A stretch of 50,753 bases of DNA. Source: JAGBWK01 sp964544595 (GTDB taxonomy: Bacteria > Bacteroidota > Bacteroidia > Bacteroidales > Muribaculaceae). The stretch lies in the NCBI GenBank assembly GCA_964544595.1, contig CAZJBM010000022.1, forward strand, positions 1-50,753. The letters run 5' to 3'. The translations under genes and the position numbers were made by a program. The notes under the pieces are model-generated. The model saw only the letters and a program-made list of their open reading frames with translations, had not been told where the DNA came from and did not search any database. Shown piece after piece: positions 42,603 to 50,753 of this stretch (its first letter is position 1; each line of letters starts with the position of its first letter).

Positions 42603-44062
42603 ATGAAATTATCTTTTTCAAAAAATCACATCTTCTTCAATTTTCCCGCAATTTTGCTTTTAGGATTATTTATGTTTAGTTCAGATAGATTATTTGCTGT
42701 TGATGCAACAATTGATGGCATAAATATTCTCTGACTTCATCAGGGGTCAATAACACAGCCACGGTTAAGGGATTAGATACCTCCAATCACGCTACAGATA
42801 TTGAAATTCCATCGATAGTAAGTTATAATAATAAAGATTATACGGTAAATGCAATCGAATCTTCAGCTTTCAGTGGAAACAAATCTATAAACAGCATAAT
42901 AATTCCTTCAAGTATTGATGCGATTGCGTCTTATACGTTTAGCGGATGTTCGTTTTATAGTATTCAATTGCACGAGGGATTAATGAGAATAGGAAATAAC
43001 GCATTTTATAATTGTATTAATCTCGCTGAGATTAGTGTGCCGAAGACTGTTACAAGTATAAGCTCCAGCGTGTTTGAGAATTGCACATCTCTTTCGAACG
43101 TCATTTTGTTAGATGGGTTACAATCTATTGGTAGCAGTGCATTCAGAGGATGTTCAAATTTGTCAGTTATAAATATCCCAACGACTGTTAATGAGATTGG
43201 ATCCAATGCTTTTCTAAATACCGGAATAGAATACATTGACATCCCTTCGTCATTCACATCTTTAAAAAATTATGGCGTAAATGTTCGTATTATAGGCACG
43301 GGTGAGAATCTGCATAAAACATTTTCATTGAGTAGTGGGGAATTTGTCAGCCCCACGGTTACTTTTCAGAATTATGATGAAGTGATTTTTGGAAGTGGTA
43401 TTCAAAAAGACTTTAATCATCTCTATTTAAATGTAAATAAGGTTTCCGTGGGTTCACAAGTAAGTCCTGGAGGAAATTTTTATAAATATTATTTCTTGGA
43501 AAATTCAAAGATTGACACATTATCTATCGGAGCGGGAGTACAAGACCTTCCTGATAACTTCTATTTATCAGCATTCGACGGTAAGGATAGTTGGACAAGA
43601 GGACGTAACATATATAAAAAAGTCAATGTTATACTTTTAGATAAAGATATTAATACCGATGCTCATATATCCGTTAATGCTTATGTTTGTTGGGCTCCGT
43701 ACACTTCACCAGAAGATTATCAAAATATAGCACCGATAGCAGATGCAATCGGCGCATCGACATTGATTGTTCCCAAAGGGTATGGTCGCAGATATCAAAT
43801 GACTAATGGGTGGAATCGCTTTTCAAACATAATTGAAGCTGATGAAAGCGAATTTGATATTGCATATGGAAATTCCTACAAATATGGAGATGTGAATTGC
43901 GATGGAATTGTTGATCTGGCCGATGCCGTATTGCTCATAGATTATATTCAGCACGGAGCACCTGAAAACTTTGATATTTCGAGAGGAGATCTTGATAATG
44001 ACGGTATGCTTACTGTGGCCGATGTGACAATTATTATTAATATAACAAAGACACAGGAATGA
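42603..44062 (+). pseudogene. BspA-type leucine-rich-repeat protein with dockerin-like C-terminus, frameshifted
   Basis: An ATG at 42603 opens a signal peptide (MKLSFSKNHIFFNFPAILLL, then FMFSSDRLFAVDA) that hits TGA at 42732 after 43 codons. The next frame continues without a stop from about 42722 (YSLTSSGVNNTATVKGLD) to 44062. A single missing base near 42721-42729 separates them. The body has BspA/Treponema-type LRRs (LRR_5, 23-residue units such as LQSIGSSAFRGCSNLSVINI), a LIVPKGYGRRYQMTNGW unit that often closes such arrays, and two dockerin-type Ca loops, DVNCDGIVDLAD and DLDNDGMLTVAD. Intact length would be about 486 residues. It is AT-rich compared with its neighbours. It may be truly broken, a sequencing error, or rescued by slippage. 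Confidence 0.8.
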
Positions 44063-45579
44063 AAATGAATAAATGTTTTTTGACATTCATCTGCGCGATA
44101 ATTTTTATGGTATCAGAGAGTGCTAAGGCGCAATTATTTGTTCCAGATGAGGCATTGGCAGTGGATGGTGTTGTCAATCTGCCGTTGAAATTTACTCAGC
44201 CAGGCTTCACTGCTTTTCAGGCTGACGTGTCAATGACAGGTTCTATCTCTGCTTCACATGTCGAGGTTGCGATTGATGAGTCACTCAAAGCTACACATCA
44301 GCTAATTACATCAATGCTTTCAAACGGAAAGATGCGTATTATGATTTTATCCTTAAATAATGCGTTGATTCCTGAAAATACTCCATTTTGTGCTCTGAAA
44401 ATAGATGTTGGTAATTCTGATGTGGTTTTAACATTTTCTAATGTGTTTTTGATAGATCCTCATGGCAACAAAACACCGATAAAAGAGGACGCAACGACGA
44501 TTTTAAAAACTTTACAGCCTAAATCATACACTGCCTCATTAACTTTATCCAACGACAGTTGTCCGGGTAAAATATTGCTTGATATATCAAATAATAATGG
44601 ATTCTCCGCGTTTAAGGCAGATTTAGTAATACCTCGGTATATCTCAATTGCTCCCCAAAATATTAAACTGACAAATCGAGCTAAATCAAATCATAGTCTA
44701 AGTGCGGATTTTGTTGATGGGTCTAATATTCTTCGAGTCATTTGTGTGTCGTTGACTAATGAAAATTTTGAAGCTAATAGCGGTGCTGTGATTGAAATTC
44801 CGATTGAAGCAGTTGATTATAATGGTAAATATGTAATAAAAGCTACAAATCTGAAAGTCTCAGAACCAAATGGTACGTTACATATTCTTGATGACTGTGA
44901 AGCTTATTTTGACATTTCTAATTTGGATGATCCCGATTATGGATTAAATTTGTCAGATATGCGCGGTCAGATTAACGAAACTCTATTATTACCCATAAAA
45001 CTTACTAATAAACATGAGATATGTTCGTTTCAGACTAATCTTGTTCTTCCTTCATGCGCCAGCTTTAAAACTGACGGCATAGTCGCTTCTACTGATAGAA
45101 TCACCGATCACAAAGTCTCCGCTACATTACAAAATGATGGGTCAGTATTGCTATTAGGAGTAAGCTTAACAGCTTCGCCTTTCGTTGGCAATAGTGCAGC
45201 CCCAGTGTGTAATTTCCCTGTTTCGTTTGAAATGCCAGGCGAGTATATAGCCAAGCTTGCTAACGTGGTATGCGCTACACCCGAAGGAAAAACGATTTAT
45301 GCGCCCGAGTCTATGGCTCGAATTAATATATCAAAAGGGGGAGTAAGCGATATTGAATTGATTAAAGAAGAAATGACTGACTGTCATGATTTCACAATAA
45401 TCGTGGATGGCAAGCATGTAGAATGTATTGGTCTTAAGGAAGATACCGTAATAAGTGTATATGACTTAGGCGGTAACGTCATAATGACTGATTGCGATAA
45501 TTGCTTCGTGCTTCCTAACAATGGTATCTATATCGTGTCGCCGACAGGTTATAACGCCAAAAAGATACTTATTCAGTAG
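44059..45579 (+). CDS. Secreted protein with three cohesin-like repeats and a C-terminal sorting-like domain
   Basis: This 506-residue protein starts with a signal peptide (MKMNKCFLTFICAIIFMVSE, cleaved about AKA-Q). Three repeats of about 130 residues follow (about 25-150, 155-290 and 297-425). Each has an F-x-A/S-F-x-A/T-D/N-L/V strand, then an S/D-H turn, G-x-x-R/L, and S-L-x-N/A-x-x-F/L-x-x-N: compare GFTAFQADVSM, GFSAFKADLVIP and EICSFQTNLVLP. This layout recalls the cohesin/CBM2-like beta-sandwich. The last about 70 residues (TVISVYDLGGNVI, then NNGIYIVSPTGYNAKKILIQ) resemble type IX secretion sorting domains. The start overlaps the LRR-dockerin stop (ATGA). Cohesin-dockerin binding is inference. 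Confidence 0.75.
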   Translation: MKMNKCFLTFICAIIFMVSESAKAQLFVPDEALAVDGVVNLPLKFTQPGFTAFQADVSMTGSISASHVEVAIDESLKATHQLITSMLSNGKMRIMILSLNNALIPENTPFCALKIDVGNSDVVLTFSNVFLIDPHGNKTPIKEDATTILKTLQPKSYTASLTLSNDSCPGKILLDISNNNGFSAFKADLVIPRYISIAPQNIKLTNRAKSNHSLSADFVDGSNILRVICVSLTNENFEANSGAVIEIPIEAVDYNGKYVIKATNLKVSEPNGTLHILDDCEAYFDISNLDDPDYGLNLSDMRGQINETLLLPIKLTNKHEICSFQTNLVLPSCASFKTDGIVASTDRITDHKVSATLQNDGSVLLLGVSLTASPFVGNSAAPVCNFPVSFEMPGEYIAKLANVVCATPEGKTIYAPESMARINISKGGVSDIELIKEEMTDCHDFTIIVDGKHVECIGLKEDTVISVYDLGGNVIMTDCDNCFVLPNNGIYIVSPTGYNAKKILIQ

Positions 45580-45598
45580 TGAAATCCATAATATAATC

Positions 45599-45641
45599 AA
45601 AAAAACGGCAGCGCAAAATGATTCGCGTTGCCGTTTTTTTT
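45599..45641. terminator. Bidirectional terminator between the island and rplS
   Basis: ACGGCAGCGC and GCGTTGCCGT pair (one G-U) around an AAAATGATT-type loop, flanked by A-run and T8 run, so it can end transcripts from both strands: the cohesin-like gene and rplS. Confidence 0.85.
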
Positions 45642-45660
45642 GTGACGTAGGCTAAATCTA

Positions 45661-46020
45661 TTATGCCTTGCGCGGTGTACGACGCTCTTTGATGCGAGCT
45701 TTTTTGCCGGTAAGGCCACGGAGATAGTAAAGTTTAGCGCGACGAACTTTACCGTATTTGTTAATTACGATAGAGTCGATGAAGGGCGATTCGATGGGGA
45801 AGATACGCTCAACGCCGATATTGTCGCTGATTTTGCGAACGGTGAAGCGTTTTTTTGTGCCTTCGCCTGAGATGCGGATAACTACGCCGCGATACTGCTG
45901 GATACGCTCTTTGTTACCCTCTTTGATGCGGTAAGCAACGGTGATGGTGTCGCCCGGGCCGAATTCGGGAAATTGCTTTGCGGTTGCAAATGCTTCTTCG
46001 GCTACTTTGATTAAGTCCAT
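45661..46020 (-). CDS. rplS: 50S ribosomal protein L19
   Basis: This 119-residue protein is bL19: FGPGDTITVAYRIKEGNKER, QQYRGVVIRISGEG, ERIFPIESPFIDSI and KVRRAKLYYLRGLTGKKARI. Length is normal. It stands alone with its own consensus promoter and shares a terminator with the convergent cohesin-like gene. Confidence 0.98.
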   Translation of the reverse strand: MDLIKVAEEAFATAKQFPEFGPGDTITVAYRIKEGNKERIQQYRGVVIRISGEGTKKRFTVRKISDNIGVERIFPIESPFIDSIVINKYGKVRRAKLYYLRGLTGKKARIKERRTPRKA

Positions 46021-46104
46021 TTTGAATTGATATTTAAAATGTTAGCACTGACGCAATATTCGCGGGCTCACCTGCCATTCGCCAGAGATTGCGCATTTCG
46101 GGCG

Positions 46105-46136
46105 CAAAGTTAGTAATTTGCCGCGAGACCAGCAAA
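46105..46136 (-). promoter_or_regulatory. Promoter of rplS
   Basis: On the minus strand TTTG (CAAA at 46133-46136), 20 nt, then TAACTTTGC (46112-46104): a full Bacteroidetes consensus promoter about 85 bp before the ATG. Confidence 0.75.
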
Positions 46137-46257
46137 TTATTATTTCACAATTTTTTATCCCGGTTTCTGGTTGCTCGATAATCGGGGCTGGGGCATGAAC
46201 TTTTCAGGCAGGTGGCGGGTTATATTGGTATAAGTTTAAAATTATACGCATACAATT

Positions 46258-46839
46258 ATGGAAAAGAAAAGCATCAAAGGAACACGCACCGAGCATAATC
46301 TTATGGCCTCATTCGCAGGCGAATCACAGGCGCGAAGCCGCTATACTCTCTTCGCTAAGAAGGCTAAGGAGGAGGGATATGAGCAAATCGCGGCTATATT
46401 TCTCGAAACCGCTGCGCAGGAACTTGCCCACGCCGAGCAATTTTTCTCGAAGCTGGAGGGGGGCGTGTGTGAAATCACAGCCGCATACCCCGCTGGAGTG
46501 GTAGCCGACACCAAGACTAATCTTGCCGAGGCGGCTGCAGGCGAGCGCGAGGAGTGGAGCGATCTTTACTCCAATTTCGCCGGAGTGGCTGAGGAGGAGG
46601 GCTTCCCCGAAATCGCCAACCTCTTCAGAATGGTAGCAAAGGTAGAGGTGGTGCATGAGCAGCGTTATCTCAAACTTCTGGAGAGGCTTTCGGAGGGAAC
46701 CGAGTTCTCGCAGGAGGAGCCTACCGAATGGCAGTGCCGTTATTGCGGTTTTGTGATGACCGGCAAGTCTGCTCCTAAGAAATGTCCTGTATGCGGTATG
46801 GACCGCGGATGGTTTGAGCGCAAGGCCAACAATTACTAA
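46258..46839 (+). CDS. rbr: Rubrerythrin
   Basis: This 193-residue protein reduces hydrogen peroxide in anaerobes. The N-terminal ferritin-like di-iron domain has two ExxH-type half sites: FAGESQARSRY with ETAAQELAHAEQ, and EEEGFPEIANLFRMVAKVEVVHEQRY. The C-terminal rubredoxin-like domain has CRYCG and CPVCG (about residues 161 and 178), which bind one iron. Size and order match classical rubrerythrin. A strong terminator follows directly. Confidence 0.96.
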   Translation: MEKKSIKGTRTEHNLMASFAGESQARSRYTLFAKKAKEEGYEQIAAIFLETAAQELAHAEQFFSKLEGGVCEITAAYPAGVVADTKTNLAEAAAGEREEWSDLYSNFAGVAEEEGFPEIANLFRMVAKVEVVHEQRYLKLLERLSEGTEFSQEEPTEWQCRYCGFVMTGKSAPKKCPVCGMDRGWFERKANNY

Positions 46840-46857
46840 TACGGTGTTTAATACGAA

Positions 46858-46885
46858 GAAAGGGTCGCCAAAGAGCGACCCTTTC
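46858..46885. terminator. Bidirectional terminator between rbr and spt
   Basis: GAAAGGGTCGC (46858-46868) pairs perfectly with GCGACCCTTTC (46875-46885) around a 6-nt loop. It lies between the convergent rubrerythrin and serine palmitoyltransferase genes. Confidence 0.75.
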
Positions 46886-46903
46886 TCGTTATGTGATTTC
46901 TCG

Positions 46904-48091
46904 TCAGGGGATGAGATTGTGCTTGCGGAAGATTTTGCTTATCTTGTCGAGAGCTATCTGGACGTGCTCCTCGGTGTGGGTTGCCATGAGCGAGAATCGG
47001 ATGAGGGTGTCCTGAGGCGCAACCGCGGGCGAAACCACGGGGTTGACGAAAATGCCTTCGTCGAAGAGCTCGCGGGTGATAAGGAATGTAAGGTTGTTGT
47101 CGCGGATAAAGAGGGGTATGATAGGAGTAGAGGTATTGCCGATCTCAAATCCCATGCTTCGGAAGCCATTGAGGGCCATGTCGGTAAGCTTCCAAAGGTG
47201 CTCCTGGCGCTCAGGCTCGGCTTTGAGTATCTCTATCGCCTTGAGAGCCGCGGCAGTCGATGCCGGGGTGATCGAGGCGGTGAAGATGTATGAGCGGGAG
47301 TGGTGGCGCAGGTAGTTGGTGATTTCCTTGTCGGTAGCGATGAAGCCTCCGAGCGAAGCGAACGATTTTGAGAATGTGCCCATGATGAGGTCAACGTCTT
47401 TTGTGCAGCCGAAGTGGTCGCAGACGCCGCGGCCGCCTTTGCCGAACACTCCAATGCCGTGGGCCTCGTCGACCATCACCGATGCGTCGTATTTCTTGGC
47501 GAGCTCGACGATCTTAGGCACATTGGCCACGTCGCCTTCCATTGAAAACACGCCGTCGGTAACGATGAGTTTCACCTTATCGGGGTCGCACTTCTGGAGC
47601 TGCTTTTCGAGCGACTCCATGTCGTTGTGCTTATATTTGAGCGAGTTGGAGAAAGAGAGTCGACGGCCTTCGATAATCGAGGCATGGTCTTGCTCATCCC
47701 ATAAAATATAGTCTTCGCGCCCGGTCAGGCACGAAACCACGCCAAGGTTCACGCCGAAGCCGGTAGAGTATATCATTACGTCTTCCTTGCCGATATAATC
47801 CGCGATTGCGGCTTCAAGCTGCTTGTGAAGGTCGAGCGTGCCGTTGAGGAAAGGCGAGCCGGCGCAGCCTGTGCCGTATTTTTTTGTCGCCTCAATGGCG
47901 GCTTCCTTGATTCGGGGGTCGGATACGAGGCCTGAGTAGCAGTTAGAGCCAAACATCAGCACCTTGTTGCCGTTGATTATCACTTCCGGCTCCTGCTCAG
48001 AAGATATGGCGCGGAAATATGGATAGATGCCGAGGGCTTTTGCTTGCTGTGGAATGTCGTATTTAGCTAATTTCTTTTGTAGCAGCTTCAT
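46904..48091 (-). CDS. spt: Serine palmitoyltransferase (sphingolipid synthesis)
   Basis: This 395-residue PLP enzyme of the alpha-oxoamine synthase family condenses serine with a long acyl-CoA in the first step of sphingolipid synthesis, a hallmark of Bacteroidales membranes. It shows LMFGSNCYSGLVSDPRI, GTGCAGSPFLNGTLDLH, DEQDHASIIEGRRLSF, VFSMEGDVA, VDEAHGIGVFGKGGRGV and the PLP lysine in MGTFSKSFASLGGF. Its N-terminus (LLQKKLAKYDIPQQAKALG) closely resembles the Bacteroides enzyme, which argues against BioF or 2-amino-3-ketobutyrate ligase. Confidence 0.9.
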   Translation of the reverse strand: MKLLQKKLAKYDIPQQAKALGIYPYFRAISSEQEPEVIINGNKVLMFGSNCYSGLVSDPRIKEAAIEATKKYGTGCAGSPFLNGTLDLHKQLEAAIADYIGKEDVMIYSTGFGVNLGVVSCLTGREDYILWDEQDHASIIEGRRLSFSNSLKYKHNDMESLEKQLQKCDPDKVKLIVTDGVFSMEGDVANVPKIVELAKKYDASVMVDEAHGIGVFGKGGRGVCDHFGCTKDVDLIMGTFSKSFASLGGFIATDKEITNYLRHHSRSYIFTASITPASTAAALKAIEILKAEPERQEHLWKLTDMALNGFRSMGFEIGNTSTPIIPLFIRDNNLTFLITRELFDEGIFVNPVVSPAVAPQDTLIRFSLMATHTEEHVQIALDKISKIFRKHNLIP

Positions 48092-48178
48092 GCTAATTGC
48101 TTTTGTATAAAGAAGTTGTGTGAAATGGATAATGACCTCGCTATATATAGATAGCTACTTTTTTGCCTAATCAGCGCG

Positions 48179-48186
48179 CAAAGTTA
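48179..48186 (-). promoter_or_regulatory. -7 box for spt
   Basis: On the minus strand TAACTTTGC matches the Bacteroidetes -7 consensus; it lies about 90 bp before the spt ATG. The -33 element is not clear. Confidence 0.5.
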
Positions 48187-48291
48187 CAAAAAATTATTGA
48201 AAATATGGCTGATACGTAATGTTTTTTCGTCGAAAAATCGCAAAATGTAGTCGCGGAAGGGGGCCGGCGCAGAGGGAAAGCCAGTTGCGGC

Positions 48292-48717
48292 TCACTCGGC
48301 CGCGGCGGTCGCTATGGCTTCTTTCAGCTCGTCGGGGGCGAAGATGATGTTGATCGACTCAACCGACTCGGGCGACACGATGTCGACGGCGAGGGGGAGG
48401 TCGGAGGCGACAGCCTCGGCGATTAGCCCGTCGCGGCGAACGGCGTTGGTGGCGAATTTCTCAAGGAAACGCTGCTTGAGCGCGTCGGCGTTCTGCTGCA
48501 TCTGGCTGAACTGGTCGGCGGTGACGTCGACTATCATGGTGAGCGTGACGGCCTGGTCGTCGGTGTCGACAGCCTGGATAACCCAGCCTCGGTGGATGTC
48601 GATAGGGCATTGCGACTGCAGCTGCTCTGCCATGTTTTTGAGCTTGTCGGAGGGAGTGGCGCCGAATGAGGCGAGCGAGATGGCCATTGCGACCATGGCG
48701 ATTATTGTCTTTCTCAT
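48292..48717 (-). CDS. Small exported protein, unknown function
   Basis: This 141-residue protein has a signal peptide (MRKTIIAMVAMAISLASFGA) and a mature part of about 120 residues with DIHRGWVIQAVDTDDQAVTL and a long helix around MQQNADALKQRFLEKFA. I do not recognise the family. It ends about 200 bp from spt. The IS remnant begins about 60 bp upstream of its start, close to where its promoter should be. Confidence 0.7.
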   Translation of the reverse strand: MRKTIIAMVAMAISLASFGATPSDKLKNMAEQLQSQCPIDIHRGWVIQAVDTDDQAVTLTMIVDVTADQFSQMQQNADALKQRFLEKFATNAVRRDGLIAEAVASDLPLAVDIVSPESVESINIIFAPDELKEAIATAAAE

Positions 48718-48777
48718 ATAGGTCGTGTTTTTGTTATATAGTTATTTATTTGACTCGATTTATCCGCAAAGGTTTAA

Positions 48778-49530
48778 GAGCCTGTCTCATAAAAATGTTA
48801 ACGCTGAGGTCGCAGATCTCGGAGGGATTTTGGAGGCGACGGGAGGGAGCAATGCCGTGGCATTGTGACCGAGCGACGGTTTCAAAAGTGCCCGAGATAT
48901 GCGAAACGGAGGTTATATTCCGCGCAGCGGCACGCATTAAAGGGATTTAGCGACATATTGCCGCGGATAGCGACGGCTTGCCCCTCGGTGTCGTCGTCAC
49001 CACGGCCAACATCCGCGACTCAAAAGCGGCATATCGTCTTATTGGCAGCATCGGCGCCCGACATCCTTACATCAAGACAATCAAAGCCGAAAACGGCTAC
49101 AGAGGTAAACTGATCGAGGTCGCAAAGCAAGCCATGGCGATTGATATGCGGTGCGTTAAATCCAATTTCGGCACGTCGAAGTCTCCCACCCCCTGAAGGG
49201 TCGCCGGGTTGTCGAGCGCACGATTGCTTGGCTTGATCGTTTCCGCCGATTATGCCGCAACTGCGAGCAGCTGCCCACCACGGCGACAGTGATGGCGAAG
49301 CTGGCCTTCATGATGATTCTGCCAAAGCATATTTAGCTTCTCTAAAGCTCCACGTTTCAACATGTCAGCGTCAGACATAGGGAGGTGGTAATTACCATCG
49401 CCCCGGCCATCCATTGGCATATTCGTCCGTGTTCTTCAGTCGTGTACGTCGAGTACACTCCCTCATCACACGAACAACTCTGCTCAATGGCTGACCGCCT
49501 CAGCTTTAACAGATTTTATGGGGCAGGCTC
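48778..49530 (+). mobile_element. Decayed IS5-family-like insertion sequence, TAA target duplication
   Basis: The 753-bp element begins GAGCCTGTCTCATAAAA and ends TTTTATGGGGCAGGCTC, with TAA on both sides (48775-48777, 49531-49533). Its left about 150 bp match the MITEs at 1 and 10415, and its right about 35 bp match the end of the 10415 MITE. It contains only the C-terminal half of a transposase. A 3-bp TAA (TNA-type) duplication and GAGCC tips suggest the IS1031 group of IS5, from memory of that group and not checked. Confidence 0.85.
48951..49336 (+). pseudogene. Transposase remnant, IS5-type DDE, frameshifted
   Basis: Frame 1 (48951-49196) reads RHIAADSDGLPLGVVVTTAN, then RDSKAAYRL and KAENGYRGKLIEVAKQ, the central DDE region. 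The block normally reading ADxGY is AENGY here, so the second catalytic Asp is Glu. The downstream frame (about 49188-49336) continues PLKGRRVVERTIAWLDRFRR to a TAG, with the catalytic Glu in VERT. A one-base shift near 49175-49187 separates them. A stop at 48948 and the missing N-terminal half, including the first catalytic Asp, make it inactive. Confidence 0.85.
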
Positions 49531-49557
49531 TAAGGCATCTGGTATATAAGTGGCGGA

Positions 49558-50655
49558 TTAGTCGGTCGCTTCGCCCCGGCGCTTACCGCTCGGCTCGCTG
49601 ATGTAGCGGCTGTAGTAAGTCAATATGAGGGAGGTGACGGGGAGGGCGATAATCATGCCGATAATGCCGAGAAGGCTGCCCCATATCGACAGCGAGAGCA
49701 GTATGACGGCGGGGTTAAGCCCCATTTCTTTGCCCATGATATGAGGGGTTATGACGTAGTCGCAGATGCATTGGCTGATTAGATATACGAGCGCGCTCTT
49801 GCCGAGCATCGGCAGGAGCTCGGCCCCGCCTCCTAATGAGTAGATGAAGCAGATAGCCGTCACGGGCACTAAGGTCACATATTGGAAATAGGGTATCATA
49901 TACAGTATGCCTACAAGCAGGCCCATCGGAATGGCCAGTGGCAATCCTATTATGGTGAAGCCGATGCAATAGAACACCACGGCGCAGAGCGCGACCATGC
50001 CTTGCCCGCGGAAGTAGCTGTTCATGCTTTTCGACACGTCGGAAAACAGGTTAAGGAACTGCGGGCGGTATTTCCGCGGCACTATCATCTTGAATCCGCG
50101 GCTTATCTGCGGGTAGTCGATGAGGATGAAGAGCACGTAGATAAGTGTCAGCAGCCACGACAAGATTTCGAGGATTATGCCAAACGACTCTTCGATGAGC
50201 GACGACCCTCGGTTGATGATGCTCATGAGGTGGTCGCCTGTGAGCATGGTGCGTAGCTCGGCGGGATTGAAGTATCGGTCAATGAAGTCGGCGGCAGTTC
50301 GGTAGATAGGGGGCATCTCTACTTTCCCCGAATTTATGTCGCGAAGTATTTTTCCCAACTCGTCAAGCTCATGCACCACCGACGGCAGAAACAGGTATAT
50401 GACAATGCCTATTACCAATGAGATCTCAAGCAGAGTGGCGAGCGACGGAAGCACGCGGTTGCGGCATTTCATGATCCTGCGGTTGAAGTCGACGAGCGGC
50501 TGAAGCAGGTAGGCTATAAAGCAGGCCACGAAGAAGGGTAGCAGCACGTCGCTGAGGTATCTGACGAGAAAGATGATTGCGGCGGTCAGCGCAACGCCGA
50601 TAATGAGGCGCATTATGCGGTCGGTTGTCCAGTATGTGGGGCTTGCGGTTGACAT
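49558..50655 (-). CDS. AI-2E (PerM) family transporter
   Basis: This 365-residue inner-membrane protein has about eight helices in the PerM/AI-2E pattern: two N-terminal pairs, a soluble helical stretch (about 80-150), and the C-terminal signature GLPLAIPMGLLVGILYMIPY and LSIWGSLLGIIGMIIALPVT. Family members include the putative autoinducer-2 exporter TqsA and Na+/H+ antiporters, so the substrate cannot be given. Its stop lies about 25 bp beyond the IS remnant's right target duplication. Confidence 0.92.
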   Translation of the reverse strand: MSTASPTYWTTDRIMRLIIGVALTAAIIFLVRYLSDVLLPFFVACFIAYLLQPLVDFNRRIMKCRNRVLPSLATLLEISLVIGIVIYLFLPSVVHELDELGKILRDINSGKVEMPPIYRTAADFIDRYFNPAELRTMLTGDHLMSIINRGSSLIEESFGIILEILSWLLTLIYVLFILIDYPQISRGFKMIVPRKYRPQFLNLFSDVSKSMNSYFRGQGMVALCAVVFYCIGFTIIGLPLAIPMGLLVGILYMIPYFQYVTLVPVTAICFIYSLGGGAELLPMLGKSALVYLISQCICDYVITPHIMGKEMGLNPAVILLSLSIWGSLLGIIGMIIALPVTSLILTYYSRYISEPSGKRRGEATD

Positions 50656-50753
50656 ATCGTGATGATTTGCGCCTGGCGGCGATTAAACAGGTTTATTGGG
50701 GTCAGTAGATTTTTCAGGTTGGCGGGAGAGGAAAGGTTGCCGTATAATGCTTA

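Noticed and set aside
42040..42800. A retron or similar reverse-transcriptase-linked ncRNA
   Set aside because: No reverse transcriptase is encoded nearby; the downstream genes are LRR and cohesin-like proteins.

Overview
The window reads as chromosomal DNA of a gut-type Bacteroidales bacterium, most likely in or near the Muribaculaceae (family-level placement is inference). Signs seen: Bacteroidetes-type promoters (TTTG, about 20 nt, then TAnnTTTG or TAnnTTCG) before many genes, a serine palmitoyltransferase for sphingolipids, the small Bacteroidetes DUF4295 gene next to rpmG and rpmB, meso-DAP dehydrogenase, a long TamB-like protein, and BspA-type leucine-rich repeats. Most of the window is moderately GC-rich core genome. 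No rRNA, tRNA, CRISPR array or prophage was seen.

Layout. 1-5.7 kb (minus): a tightly coupled set with a DEDD exonuclease, a tiny membrane protein, a prolyl oligopeptidase, a lipoprotein and two metallo-beta-lactamase-fold hydrolases. 5.9-10.4 kb (minus): a biotin operon, bioA-bioF-bioG/bioC fusion-bioD, with a clear promoter against which a MITE has inserted. 10.7-17.1 kb (plus): clostripain-like lipoprotein, MscS channel with an odd insert, recJ and recQ. 17.1-18.8 kb: a candidate orphan small RNA, a DUF2059 protein and the rpmB-rpmG-DUF4295 operon. 19-28 kb: nadE, an unknown secreted protein, an NhaC-like antiporter, pta-ackA, ddh and lgt. 28-32 kb (minus): aroE, YeiH-family transporter and comEC. 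32-42 kb (plus): nfo, an MFS transporter with a large extra domain, gmd-fcl (GDP-fucose) and a TamB-like gene overlapping fcl.

42-45.6 kb is an AT-rich island unlike its surroundings. It has a consensus promoter over a palindrome, a complex structured RNA candidate of about 250 nt, and two overlapping genes: a BspA-type LRR protein ending in a dockerin-like domain (frameshifted near its signal peptide), and a secreted protein with three cohesin-like repeats plus a C-terminal sorting-like domain. Together they look like a surface adhesin/scaffold pair and are the best candidate here for an under-described system.

45.6-50.7 kb returns to core genes: rplS, rubrerythrin, spt, a small exported protein and an AI-2E-family permease. 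A decayed IS5-type element lies here. Its ends match three non-autonomous copies elsewhere in the window (1, 10.4 and 28.1 kb). The three complete copies are flanked by TAA duplications, and the copy cut by the window start has TAA at its one visible end.
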